Source: E44-bin32 sp041573795
GTDB lineage: Bacteria > Chloroflexota > Anaerolineae > Anaerolineales > E44-bin32
Direction: 5' to 3'
Length of the DNA: 6,975 nt
Assembly (NCBI GenBank): GCA_041573795.1
Contig: JBFFQB010000132.1
Span: 1-6,975, forward strand
Every line of letters starts with the position of its first letter. The first letter of the stretch is position 1. Positions 1-5,766 of the stretch are shown here, piece after piece. The position numbers were made by a program, and so were the translations under genes. Below the pieces are notes generated by a model. The model searched no databases, had not been told where the DNA came from, and saw only the letters and a list, made by a program, of their open reading frames with translations.

Positions 1-10
1 GACCCAGGGG

Positions 11-39
11 TTGTCTTGCATCGTTGGCTACTCTAGAAT
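11..39 (+). promoter_or_regulatory. putative sigma70-type promoter
   Basis: A -35 box TTGTCT (11-16, four of six consensus bases) and a -10 box TAGAAT (34-39, five of six) are separated by exactly 17 bases. Transcription would begin near 46, giving a leader of about 65 bases before the ATG at 113. The position also argues against translation starting at the TTG at 11, which lies inside the -35 box. Confidence 0.45.
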
Positions 40-112
40 GGGGGTAGCTGTAGGTACCTTACTTCCAGCGCAGGACTCTTGGCAAGGAAGAATATTGCCT
101 GGCGGGATTGAT

Positions 113-460
113 ATGAGCCAAAATGATGAACTGGAACGTATCCGCAAGATCCGTGATCGGCAATTACATCTGCGTGATCCATCTGTCGAGCAGAAACGGG
201 TGCAGCGCCAGATCGCCAAGAAGAGGAGCAGCCGGGTAGAGAAATTCTCCCTGGGTGCAATCTTTGGGGATATACCTAAAATGATCACGGGAACCCTCAT
301 CGGCATGGCGATCGGGCTCCTGATTTTCCTGATTCTGCCTTACGTCTTCGACGGGCCATGGGTTGATATCGTGGGGGTTGCCGTGACGGTTATTGGCGCC
401 TTCTTCGGATTCTTCTTTGGGCGGGCTATTGACGCGCGAGACGCCTTAAGCGATTTCTAA
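113..460 (+). CDS. small two-helix membrane protein of unknown function
   Basis: I do not recognise a characterised family. The 115-residue product has a highly charged, probably cytoplasmic N-terminal part (residues 1-45, rich in Arg, Lys, Glu and Gln, likely helical). Two hydrophobic segments follow, at about 58-79 and 84-104, the second with many Gly and Phe residues, and a short polar tail. There is no signal peptide, and the charge pattern suggests both ends face the cytoplasm. I chose the ATG at 113 because a GGCGGG element at 101-106 precedes it by six bases and the charged region begins there. The open frame extends upstream to a TTG at 11 and an ATG at 38, but those overlap the promoter. 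The gene converges on the kinase gene of the opposite-strand operon. Proteins of this shape (charged coil plus paired helices) occur in Anaerolineae, but no function should be inferred. Confidence 0.7.
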   Translation: MSQNDELERIRKIRDRQLHLRDPSVEQKRVQRQIAKKRSSRVEKFSLGAIFGDIPKMITGTLIGMAIGLLIFLILPYVFDGPWVDIVGVAVTVIGAFFGFFFGRAIDARDALSDF

Positions 461-614
461 CCACCCGCTCTCAACCTCTCTATTAATTCCCTCAACGCTG
501 ATGGCTCGGGGTGGAAATCGGAACGCTGATGGCTCGCCAGCTCATATCGGCTTGCAGGTCATCTGCCTCGATGTAAATTCCGATCGATCGCACCAAGGGC
601 GTGCTTGGAGAAGC
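461..614. other. convergent intergenic region with short direct repeat
   Basis: This 154-base stretch separates the ends of two convergent genes. It holds a 15-base direct repeat, AACGCTGATGGCTCG, at 494-508 and 522-536 (28-base period), a 10-base palindrome CGATCGATCG at 581-590, and a 5-bp hairpin CCAAG/CTTGG at 593-608. None is followed by a T-run in either direction, so I cannot point to a canonical intrinsic terminator. Confidence 0.5.
494..536. repeat. two-copy 15-base direct repeat
   Basis: AACGCTGATGGCTCG occurs identically at 494-508 and 522-536, with 13 bases between the copies. It lies just past the stop of the small membrane protein gene. It may be a local duplication. Two copies alone do not establish a binding site or a mobile element. 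Confidence 0.6.
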
Positions 615-1577
615 TTATTTTCGGTCTTCAGGTAAGGGACAGAGGTGGTCAATTTCTTTCCCGAAGCGACCGAGGACCTGGCGGATTTCCTCCACAGTAG
701 GCATATTGTGGCCAGTGCCCAGCTTTTGCACCTTGGCTGCCCCAACGGCATTTGCCAATGTGCCCAGATCTTCTAGGTCCAGCCCCCGCTTGTAACCGTA
801 GATCACGGCCGCGTCAAGACTGTCGCCAGCCCCGGTCGTGTCGCGGGCGGCGACGGGATATCCCGGAGCAATGCGGACTTCAGATCCATGTAAGAGCAAA
901 CAACCAGCGGCGCCGCGTTTCACCACAACGAGTTCTGGCCCCCGCTCAAGCAAGGATTGGGCGGAAGGGACGGGATCATCGATCCCGGTAAGCTGCTGGG
1001 CTTCATCCTCAGTAAGCAGCAACACCTTGGTGAAGGGAATGGCATCATTGATCCACTCTCGGTCGAGCTGCGGATTTCCCGGCCCAGGGTCGAAGAATGT
1101 TGTCACATCTTCTTGGTTGGCGAGCCGCAGCGCTTCGGTATTGACTTGCGCCATGGCGGGGTGATCAATCCATCCTTCCGTGAAAAAGAAGGTTGACTTG
1201 CGAATCTGCTGCTTCCATTGGTCCGTCAGTTGGTGGTGTTGTAGCTCACCCTGGTGGCCGACATAGGCTGGCTGGGCGTTACGATCGACAATTACTCCGG
1301 CTACGGGGGTGTCCGTATTAGGGCTGACAAGCACCCCAGAAACATCGACGCCCTCCCGCTCAAGCCCTTCGAACACCACCCGACCGAAGAGGTCATCACC
1401 CACTTCTCCCATACAGGCCACCGCTAAACCTAATCTTGAAGCCGTGATAGCGACATTGGTTGCACCACCCGGTCCCAATTCCATATACCTGGCACGGTGC
1501 ATTGAACTCGCGTGAATAGGAAATTTTTCGATGCGTAGACTGAAGTCAGCGATAAGGTCACCGAGGATTGTTAACAT
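615..1577 (-). CDS. PfkB-family (ribokinase-like) carbohydrate kinase
   Basis: This 320-residue cytoplasmic kinase transfers the ATP gamma-phosphate to a sugar, nucleoside or related alcohol. It has the family length and both signatures: the N-terminal substrate-side GGATNVA (37-43) and the C-terminal DTTGAGD (246-252), where Asp252 is the expected catalytic base and the GAG turn forms the anion hole. VKRGAAG (219-225) matches the usual nucleotide-binding strand. Two small departures are visible: DSLDAA instead of the common DSFDAG/A after the catalytic Asp, and LLTEDEA (187-193) where many relatives have an Asn-Glu motif. The start ATG lies 8 bases after the stop of the preceding ATPase gene, with a GGAG at 1590-1593, so it is the last gene of the ECF operon. 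The location suggests it phosphorylates the compound imported by that transporter. Residue patterns do not let me choose between ribokinase, fructokinase, KDG kinase or nucleoside kinase. Confidence 0.9.
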   Translation of the reverse strand: MLTILGDLIADFSLRIEKFPIHASSMHRARYMELGPGGATNVAITASRLGLAVACMGEVGDDLFGRVVFEGLEREGVDVSGVLVSPNTDTPVAGVIVDRNAQPAYVGHQGELQHHQLTDQWKQQIRKSTFFFTEGWIDHPAMAQVNTEALRLANQEDVTTFFDPGPGNPQLDREWINDAIPFTKVLLLTEDEAQQLTGIDDPVPSAQSLLERGPELVVVKRGAAGCLLLHGSEVRIAPGYPVAARDTTGAGDSLDAAVIYGYKRGLDLEDLGTLANAVGAAKVQKLGTGHNMPTVEEIRQVLGRFGKEIDHLCPLPEDRK

Positions 1578-1585
1578 CAGCGCTA

Positions 1586-2389
1586 TTATCTCCGTTCGAG
1601 GTAGGTCGCGACAAATTCCGCAGGGTCTTTAGGGATGGGGGTATATCCTGAGGCTTTTGCCAGGCGGACGATTTGAGGCTCTTCCAGGCCTGCCTGCTCT
1701 AATAAGTGTACATCGTCAAATACCGCTGCGGCTGATCCTGCCCTGAGGATGCGCCCACCGGAAAACACGATGAAACGTTCAGCGTGCTCGAGGCAAAAAT
1801 CCATGTCATGCGAGATTAAAACGATCGTCCGACGGGCCTCCCTCGCCCGGAGGATAATGTTGCTCATGATCTGAAGGCCGCAATAGTCCAAACCCATCGT
1901 GGGTTCGTCCAGGATCATAACTGGGCTCTGCATGGAGAGGATCGAAGCAAGCCCGAGAAGTTTTCTCTCCGATGGCAAGAGATCATAGGGGTGCATCTCA
2001 GCCTTATGGCTCAATTGAGTTAGCTCAAGTGCTGCGCGTGTTCTACGGGTCACCTCATCGGGATCGTCAAGGATGTTGCCAGGGCCAAACGCGACTTCTT
2101 TCCAGACGCTATTTAAAAAAAGTTGTTCATCTGGGTTTTGGAAGGCATATCCGACCAGCCGTGCGAGGCTAGCTGTAGAGGCCGTCTGGGTGTCACGCTC
2201 ACCGACAAGGACCTGACCTGCGGTTGGCTTAAGCAGGCCGTTGACTAGCTTGGCCATAGTCGTCTTCCCAGCACCATTCTCGCCAATCCAGGCAATGATT
2301 TCGCCGGAAGGGATCGTCAGGTCAATCCCGCGTAGGGCCTGCACGTTTCCGGGGTAGGTAAAATGTACATTGTGGATCTGGATATTCAT
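1586..2389 (-). CDS. ECF transporter ATPase subunit with degenerate signature (EcfA2-like)
   Basis: This 267-residue cytoplasmic ABC ATPase should be one half of the EcfA heterodimer. Visible motifs are Walker A GENGAGKTT (36-44), Q-loop Gln84 in the ECF-typical FQNPDEQ context, Walker B MILDEP with Asp161 and catalytic Glu162, and switch His194 in ISHD. The signature that should read LSGGQ is LLPSE (137-141), in DLLPSERKLL. The downstream LASIL aligns well with the partner's IASIL, so this is substitution and not a misreading. The composite ATP site that uses this signature, paired with the partner's Walker motifs, is therefore predicted to be weak or inactive, while the other site is complete. 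Its ATG overlaps the stop of the upstream ATPase gene (ATGA, 2386-2389) and no Shine-Dalgarno is visible, so translation is probably coupled. A relative with ERQ-type signatures exists in some ECF ATPases, so this may be a subfamily trait. Confidence 0.92.
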   Translation of the reverse strand: MNIQIHNVHFTYPGNVQALRGIDLTIPSGEIIAWIGENGAGKTTMAKLVNGLLKPTAGQVLVGERDTQTASTASLARLVGYAFQNPDEQLFLNSVWKEVAFGPGNILDDPDEVTRRTRAALELTQLSHKAEMHPYDLLPSERKLLGLASILSMQSPVMILDEPTMGLDYCGLQIMSNIILRAREARRTIVLISHDMDFCLEHAERFIVFSGGRILRAGSAAAVFDDVHLLEQAGLEEPQIVRLAKASGYTPIPKDPAEFVATYLERR

Positions 2390-2398
2390 CGAAAAAAA
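2386..2398 (-). other. U-UUU-UUU heptamer at the ATPase gene overlap (possible frameshift site)
   Basis: Read on the minus strand, the last codons of the upstream ATPase are GGT TTT TTT CGA TGA. The seven Ts (2392-2398) form a T-TTT-TTT heptamer in the register needed for -1 slippage. After such a shift the next codons are TCG ATG AAT, which enter the downstream ATPase frame at its own ATG. The geometry is seen directly; that shifting occurs is a guess. No strong stimulatory structure is evident, and two other T7 runs in the window show that such runs are not rare here. Confidence 0.3.
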
Positions 2399-3222
2399 CC
2401 AATGGCCTGCTCAAGGGTGACGGGTAGAGTGCGATCGGATGGGAGTTGAGCTTGTTCCTGCGAGAGCGCGGCGGCCAGGGTAAAGCGAGTAGGTTGGACT
2501 CCCTGCAGGCGCAATCGGGGATTTCCCAGGACCTCCTGAGGCTTTCCGTCCGCAATGATCCGGCCGTGGTTCAAGTGGACAACGCGATCAGCAAATTGAG
2601 CGGCAAGCTCAAGTTTGTGTTCAACCAGCACAATCGTTTTCCGCTGGGAGACTCCCAGGCGGGCGAGCAATTCAAACACTTCGCGTGTGCCCACAGGATC
2701 TAACTGCGATGTTGGCTCATCAAGGATGAGTATATCGGGCTGGATGGCTAAAATCGAAGCGATTGCCAGCCGCTGCTGTTGCCCCCCGGAGAGGGCATAC
2801 GGGGAACGATGTGCTTCTTGGACCAGACCTGCTTGCTGCAGAGCCAACGCTATCCTGGCGCTCATCTCATCCTGTGGGATCCCCAAATTTTCTAACCCGA
2901 AGGCGATCTCCTCCTCCACCGTATACCGAGCTCCGGTAATCTGATTGAAGGGATTCTGAAAGACGAGCCCGACCAATCCGGCCATCTGGCCTAATTCCAT
3001 TTTGACTAACTCGCGACCGGCGATGCGAACAATGCCGCTATACTCACCTGCAAAATGATGAGGAATGATGCCGCTTAAAGCGAAGCATAAGGTTGATTTC
3101 CCCGATCCATTGGCGCCAATGATTGCGCAGAATTGCCCGCGCGGGATTTCCAGATCGATGTTCTCCAGCGCAGGTTCCGTCGCTCCTCGGTATCGGAACG
3201 TAAAAGACTTAATCGAAATCAT
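2386..3222 (-). CDS. ECF transporter ATPase subunit, canonical motifs (EcfA1-like)
   Basis: This 278-residue ABC ATPase is the second half of the predicted EcfA heterodimer and has every catalytic motif: Walker A GANGSGKST (36-44), Q-loop Gln89 in FQNPFNQ, signature LSGGQ (144-148), Walker B ILILDE with Asp168 and Glu169, and His202 in VEHKLE. The tail (about 235-278), ending near LPVTLEQA, resembles the C-terminal extension commonly present on ECF-type ATPases. Its ATG (3220-3222) immediately follows the TAA of the EcfT gene with no intervening base, and its TGA overlaps the next ATPase's ATG. Both point to one polycistronic, translationally coupled unit. Together with EcfT it would drive substrate release from the S component on the cytoplasmic face of the membrane. 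Which ATPase is called A1 or A2 is conventional; I use A1 for the canonical one. Confidence 0.93.
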   Translation of the reverse strand: MISIKSFTFRYRGATEPALENIDLEIPRGQFCAIIGANGSGKSTLCFALSGIIPHHFAGEYSGIVRIAGRELVKMELGQMAGLVGLVFQNPFNQITGARYTVEEEIAFGLENLGIPQDEMSARIALALQQAGLVQEAHRSPYALSGGQQQRLAIASILAIQPDILILDEPTSQLDPVGTREVFELLARLGVSQRKTIVLVEHKLELAAQFADRVVHLNHGRIIADGKPQEVLGNPRLRLQGVQPTRFTLAAALSQEQAQLPSDRTLPVTLEQAIGFFR

Positions 3223-4002
3223 TTATGTGATCCAGCCGACAAAGCGCATCAATATCACGAGCAGGCTTAGAAGGAAAAGGATCCAACGCAGTAATTTCTG
3301 CAGCGGTGAATCCTGCAGCTGAACGAAACTTGTCCGAATGCCTTTGCGGCTAAAGCCGCGTGCTTCCAGTGCAATCGCACGCTCGTCGAGTTCCAGGAGG
3401 CTGCTTAGAATCAGTGGGGCCGTGAGGGGCAGCAACATACGCAAGCGGTGAAACAAATGACCTTCAGTTTCGAGACCACGTGAACGCTGAGCATCAAGGA
3501 TAACCTGTGCCCGGGTTTGAAAGCGCGGGATGATCTGTAATGCGCTTAGGACGATATAGGCAATTTGCCTTGGCAAGCCTAGGTCGGTCAATGCCAGCAT
3601 TAGCCGATCTGGGCGCGTGATCAGCATCAACAGGGTGATTCCCCCTAACCAGGTCAATAAACGAGAGCTGTAGCTTGTGGCTAACATCAATCCCTCTTGC
3701 TTGACTGAGATTGGTCCCCATGCAATCAGAATTTTCGTGCCTGGTGTAAAAAGTCCTTGAATAATTAAGAGTGAGAGCACAAATGGCCAGATCAGCATGA
3801 GGCTGATACGCAAGAATTTCCCAAGGACCCGCCCTAGCGCAGCCAGCGGTATGAGCATAAAGAGGTATACAGCCAGCACCCATATGAAATCGGGCAGGAC
3901 TGCTGTTGTTACCAGTACTGCCAGGGTCAACATCATCTTCGTGAGGGGGTGGGCGCTGTGAAGCGGGCTATCTGTGGATGTGTACAGTGTGGTTTGCTGC
4001 AT
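3223..4002 (-). CDS. ecfT: ECF transporter transmembrane coupling protein EcfT
   Basis: This 259-residue membrane protein couples the substrate-binding S component to the ATPases. It opens with a family-typical amphipathic start (HPLTKM, 18-23) and has hydrophobic segments at about 24-60, 64-84, 105-128 and 146-160, with a last helix at about 238-255. The two diagnostic coupling helices end in Ala-Arg-Gly-type boxes: AQRSRG at 171-176 and ALEARG at 211-216, whose arginines dock into grooves on the two ATPases. The first box has Ser in place of the usual Ala, a mild variation. Length and layout are normal for EcfT. The gene sits 104 bases after the S component gene and directly abuts the ATPase gene. 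Only a weak ribosome binding site precedes the ATG at 4002, so expression may depend on the upstream gene or on the hairpin region before it. Confidence 0.92.
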   Translation of the reverse strand: MQQTTLYTSTDSPLHSAHPLTKMMLTLAVLVTTAVLPDFIWVLAVYLFMLIPLAALGRVLGKFLRISLMLIWPFVLSLLIIQGLFTPGTKILIAWGPISVKQEGLMLATSYSSRLLTWLGGITLLMLITRPDRLMLALTDLGLPRQIAYIVLSALQIIPRFQTRAQVILDAQRSRGLETEGHLFHRLRMLLPLTAPLILSSLLELDERAIALEARGFSRKGIRTSFVQLQDSPLQKLLRWILFLLSLLVILMRFVGWIT

Positions 4003-4022
4003 TAGAAGTTGCTTTTATCAAC

Positions 4023-4076
4023 ACATCGAATCCAATCAGGCGGTCAGGGTTGAACAACCGCCTGATGATTCGATGT
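4023..4076 (-). other. 20-bp inverted repeat / RNA hairpin between S and T genes
   Basis: Two nested perfect arms are seen: ACATCGAATC (4023-4032) pairs with 4067-4076, and ATCAGGCGGT (4035-4044) pairs with 4057-4066. This gives a 20-bp stem with one 2-base bulge and a 12-base loop. In the mRNA an alternative inner stem GGTTG/CAACC can form and would compete with the upper arm. No U-run follows in the operon direction, so it is not a standard terminator. It could set the S-to-T expression ratio through processing, attenuation or 3'-end protection of the S-component mRNA. Confidence 0.6.
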
Positions 4077-4100
4077 TTGTGATATTGAATTAGGCTTGCT

Positions 4101-4117
4101 ATCGGTTTAAAACCGAT
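4101..4117 (-). repeat. short inverted repeat spanning the S-component stop codon
   Basis: ATCGGTTT (4101-4108) and AAACCGAT (4110-4117) are perfect 8-base inverted arms around one central base, overlapping the TAA at 4107-4109. As RNA only the outer ATCGG/CCGAT pairs with a realistic loop. It sits just upstream, in transcript direction, of the larger 4023-4076 hairpin and may be part of the same gene-end structure. Confidence 0.35.
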
Positions 4118-4673
4118 CCTTAAACCTCTGGGGAAGAGCAAGCAAAATCGCCCAGATGATCAAGAATGTGGCCGCTTTGTCAATTGGATCTGAGACGACT
4201 CCTTGCGCCATATTTGCGCCAAGCATGTCAAGCCCAGCGGCACGGAACATGGCGACCAATGCGTCGGTGCCGCTACCGGCAACTCCACCAAAGACATAGG
4301 CTGCAATTGGCGCAGAGAGAATGGCCGCGATGATCCCGGTGATAAGCCCGGCGACAACGGATTTCCACCAGACCTTCATCCAGTCGCCAGTGCGGAAGGC
4401 GCCTGCGAGGGCACCGATGATCGCACCAACCCCGGCCCATGCAATCGCCTGCGGGAACAACCCTGTCACGGTCCAGACGACATTGCTCAGGAATCCTGTC
4501 AGCGCACCTGCCCATGGGCCGATGAGCACACCCACAAGAACTGTTCCGATGGAGTCGAGGTAGAGGGGCACTTTCAATGCCAGGACGAGTTGACCAATTG
4601 CGATATTGATGGCAATCGCGACCGGAATCATTACGATCGCAAGCGTCGTGAACTCACGTCGAATTCGGTCCAT
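4107..4673 (-). CDS. ECF transporter substrate-binding S component, substrate unknown
   Basis: This 188-residue integral membrane protein is the right size for an S component, the subunit that captures the vitamin or other micronutrient from outside. Hydrophobic segments lie at about 9-33, 41-68, 72-93, 105-129 and 165-181. The stretch LDSIGTVLVGVLIGPWAGAL (39-58) resembles the conserved Gly-Pro-rich second/third helix region of ECF S components, and the small-residue packing in the first helix (AIAINIAIG) is as expected for the EcfT-docking surface. It is the first gene of the operon, has the strongest ribosome binding site in the window, and is followed by EcfT and both ATPases, so this is a dedicated (group I-like) ECF system. 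The fifth gene is a PfkB kinase, which hints at a phosphorylatable substrate such as a nucleoside, sugar or B6/pyrimidine-type compound. That is inference; I do not see residues that fix the ligand. Confidence 0.85.
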   Translation of the reverse strand: MDRIRREFTTLAIVMIPVAIAINIAIGQLVLALKVPLYLDSIGTVLVGVLIGPWAGALTGFLSNVVWTVTGLFPQAIAWAGVGAIIGALAGAFRTGDWMKVWWKSVVAGLITGIIAAILSAPIAAYVFGGVAGSGTDALVAMFRAAGLDMLGANMAQGVVSDPIDKAATFLIIWAILLALPQRFKDRF

Positions 4674-4680
4674 GTCTATA

Positions 4681-4689
4681 TCCTCCTCC
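4681..4689 (-). promoter_or_regulatory. strong ribosome binding site of the S-component gene
   Basis: On the minus strand TGGAGGAGG lies 7 bases before the ATG at 4673, close to a perfect anti-16S match. It fixes the start of the S component and is much stronger than the sites before the other operon genes. Confidence 0.75.
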
Positions 4690-4707
4690 AGGATAGGCTA
4701 CATTTTC

Positions 4708-4736
4708 AATATATGTCAGCGTGTGGAGAAAGTCCA
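4708..4736 (-). promoter_or_regulatory. putative promoter of the ECF-kinase operon
   Basis: Read on the minus strand, a -35 TGGACT (4731-4736) and a -10 TATATT (4708-4713) are 17 bases apart. Transcription would start near 4701, leaving a short leader of about 28 bases that contains the ribosome binding site. That leaves no room for a riboswitch between the start site and the gene. Confidence 0.45.
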
Positions 4737-4742
4737 GTATTT

Positions 4743-4774
4743 CTGCGCAGCTGCATAAAGCTGATGACGCATCA
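4743..4774. promoter_or_regulatory. cluster of short palindromes upstream of the ECF operon promoter
   Basis: Overlapping dyads lie just upstream of the proposed -35 box: CTGCGCAG (4743-4750), CAGCT-6 bases-AGCTG (4748-4763) and TGATG-ACG-CATCA (4762-4774). The location suits an activator or repressor site, or the end structure of the squalene/phytoene synthase transcript. Neither role is established. Confidence 0.25.
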
Positions 4775-4795
4775 AGGTGAGGGTAGTAGCCTGAG

Positions 4796-5617
4796 TTAGG
4801 GGACTTGTTCCGTGGCAGTAACGATCTTAATCACGTCAGCGCGAGAGAGTTTCTGCTTTCCCTGATTGCGTGCATCGAGAGTGGCGATGGCGAGGGCATG
4901 CGGGATGGCAATAAAACGGTGGTAGAGATTGGGAAGTGCGTGGTTGTAGCTTTCCGCAGACAGCAATCTTGTGCGGGCATAGTTCTCCATATCCTGATCA
5001 TCCCAGCCGTTGGGGTAAAAGTCCACGCCACGAGCAAGATCTTCTTCGCGATTGCGAAGAATGTTTACTGCTTGCAGCCCCCGCCCGAAGGAGATCGCGT
5101 GGCTGCGCTCAGGTTGAAGACCTTCAAACCAGCTCCAAATGTCACAGAGCAAGAGTCCTACGGAGCCGGCAACACTGAAGGTATAGCGATCAAGATCAGC
5201 TTCCGTTATTATGGACCAGCCGCGCTGGGCCCAGATTGCCATACGCTCGGCCATCGCAGCAGTCGCGTCCCAGATGCGGGGGGCGATAACGCTGGGTGCA
5301 TGTACGATCCATTCTCCCAGTCGCACGGTCACCTCCGGGAGGACTCCAACAAAGTCCTGGAATGCTTCGCTGAGGTCCTGTTGTCGAAAGTGTTCAGTGG
5401 AATGCTGTCCCTGTAAGGCCAGGCTAATGGCTTGCAGCAGAGCGGATTTCTTCTGTGCGTCAATATCGGGATGGTCTTCGATCTCATCAATCGCCCGCAT
5501 GCATAAATACGCAGAGGCTACGGCATCTTGTAGCCCCTTCGGAAGTCTGATGATCGGCAAGTAAAATGTACGGCTAGTTTGTTCTAAAACTTCAAGAATG
5601 GGATTGTGGTTTCTCAA
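4796..5617 (-). CDS. squalene/phytoene synthase family protein
   Basis: This 273-residue all-helical, soluble trans-prenyltransferase would condense two prenyl diphosphates head to head (C15 to a squalene type or C20 to phytoene). The family marks are SRTFY (15-19) near the N terminus, the first aspartate-rich motif DEIED (44-48), YTFSVAGSVG (145-154), and the second metal-binding region VNILRNREED (184-193) followed by ARGVDFYP. In most relatives the second motif begins with Asp (NILRD..ED); here that position is Asn189, while Glu192 and Asp193 remain. Length is typical, without the C-terminal membrane anchor of eukaryotic squalene synthase. The start is TTG at 5615-5617: an in-frame TAA lies four codons upstream and the next Met is inside the active-site region, so an ATG start is excluded. 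The ribosome binding site is weak. It stands alone, with no carotenoid or hopanoid genes beside it, so the product cannot be decided. Confidence 0.88.
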   Translation of the reverse strand: MRNHNPILEVLEQTSRTFYLPIIRLPKGLQDAVASAYLCMRAIDEIEDHPDIDAQKKSALLQAISLALQGQHSTEHFRQQDLSEAFQDFVGVLPEVTVRLGEWIVHAPSVIAPRIWDATAAMAERMAIWAQRGWSIITEADLDRYTFSVAGSVGLLLCDIWSWFEGLQPERSHAISFGRGLQAVNILRNREEDLARGVDFYPNGWDDQDMENYARTRLLSAESYNHALPNLYHRFIAIPHALAIATLDARNQGKQKLSRADVIKIVTATEQVP

Positions 5618-5690
5618 TTTGTTGTTTTAGCTCTTAGCAGGTTTGCCTAGTGGCTCGGATTCCAGCCCAGGGTTCACACCTGAGATACAG

Positions 5691-5712
5691 ATATGCGTTC
5701 ATTGGAGCATAT
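5691..5712. repeat. inverted repeat in the leader of the synthase gene
   Basis: ATATGC (5691-5696) and GCATAT (5707-5712) flank a 10-base loop. The right arm overlaps the possible -10 box at 5710-5715, so this may be an operator or a leader hairpin. The arms are short and AT-rich. Confidence 0.3.
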
Positions 5713-5737
5713 ATAAATAACACCGCAGTAGGCCCAA
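5710..5737 (-). promoter_or_regulatory. weak candidate promoter for the squalene/phytoene synthase gene
   Basis: On the minus strand TTGGGC (5732-5737) and TATATA (5710-5715) are 16 bases apart. The -35 match is poor. It would give a leader of about 85 bases. The 149-base gap to the preceding gene makes an independent promoter plausible, and this is the best candidate I see in it. Confidence 0.25.
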
Positions 5738-5766
5738 GTGACACGCAAATCGTTTACTTGTCCACC

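Noticed and set aside
11..112. N-terminal extension of the small membrane protein to the TTG at 11 or ATG at 38
   Set aside because: Those starts overlap the promoter boxes and add unrelated residues; the ATG at 113 has a better ribosome site and begins the charged segment.
2115..2121. Second T7 run (T-TTT-TTA in frame) inside the downstream ATPase as a programmed frameshift site
   Set aside because: A -1 shift would read AAA then the stop TAG, truncating the protein before its signature motif; it encodes ordinary Leu-Phe-Leu and is probably chance.
4023..4076. Hairpin as an intrinsic terminator ending the S-component transcript
   Set aside because: No U-run follows the stem on either strand, and the downstream genes lack a clear promoter of their own.
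4674..4795. Vitamin riboswitch (TPP, FMN or cobalamin type) ahead of the ECF operon
   Set aside because: No conserved core motifs are visible, and the likely transcription start leaves a leader of only about 28 bases.
4203..4799. Plus-strand 198-residue reading frame opposite the S component
   Set aside because: It is antisense to a well-supported membrane protein, its composition is Cys/His/Asp-rich without family features, and it has no ribosome binding site.
4805..5416. Plus-strand 203-residue reading frame opposite the squalene/phytoene synthase
   Set aside because: It is an antisense shadow of a gene with clear family motifs; its own translation shows no domain.
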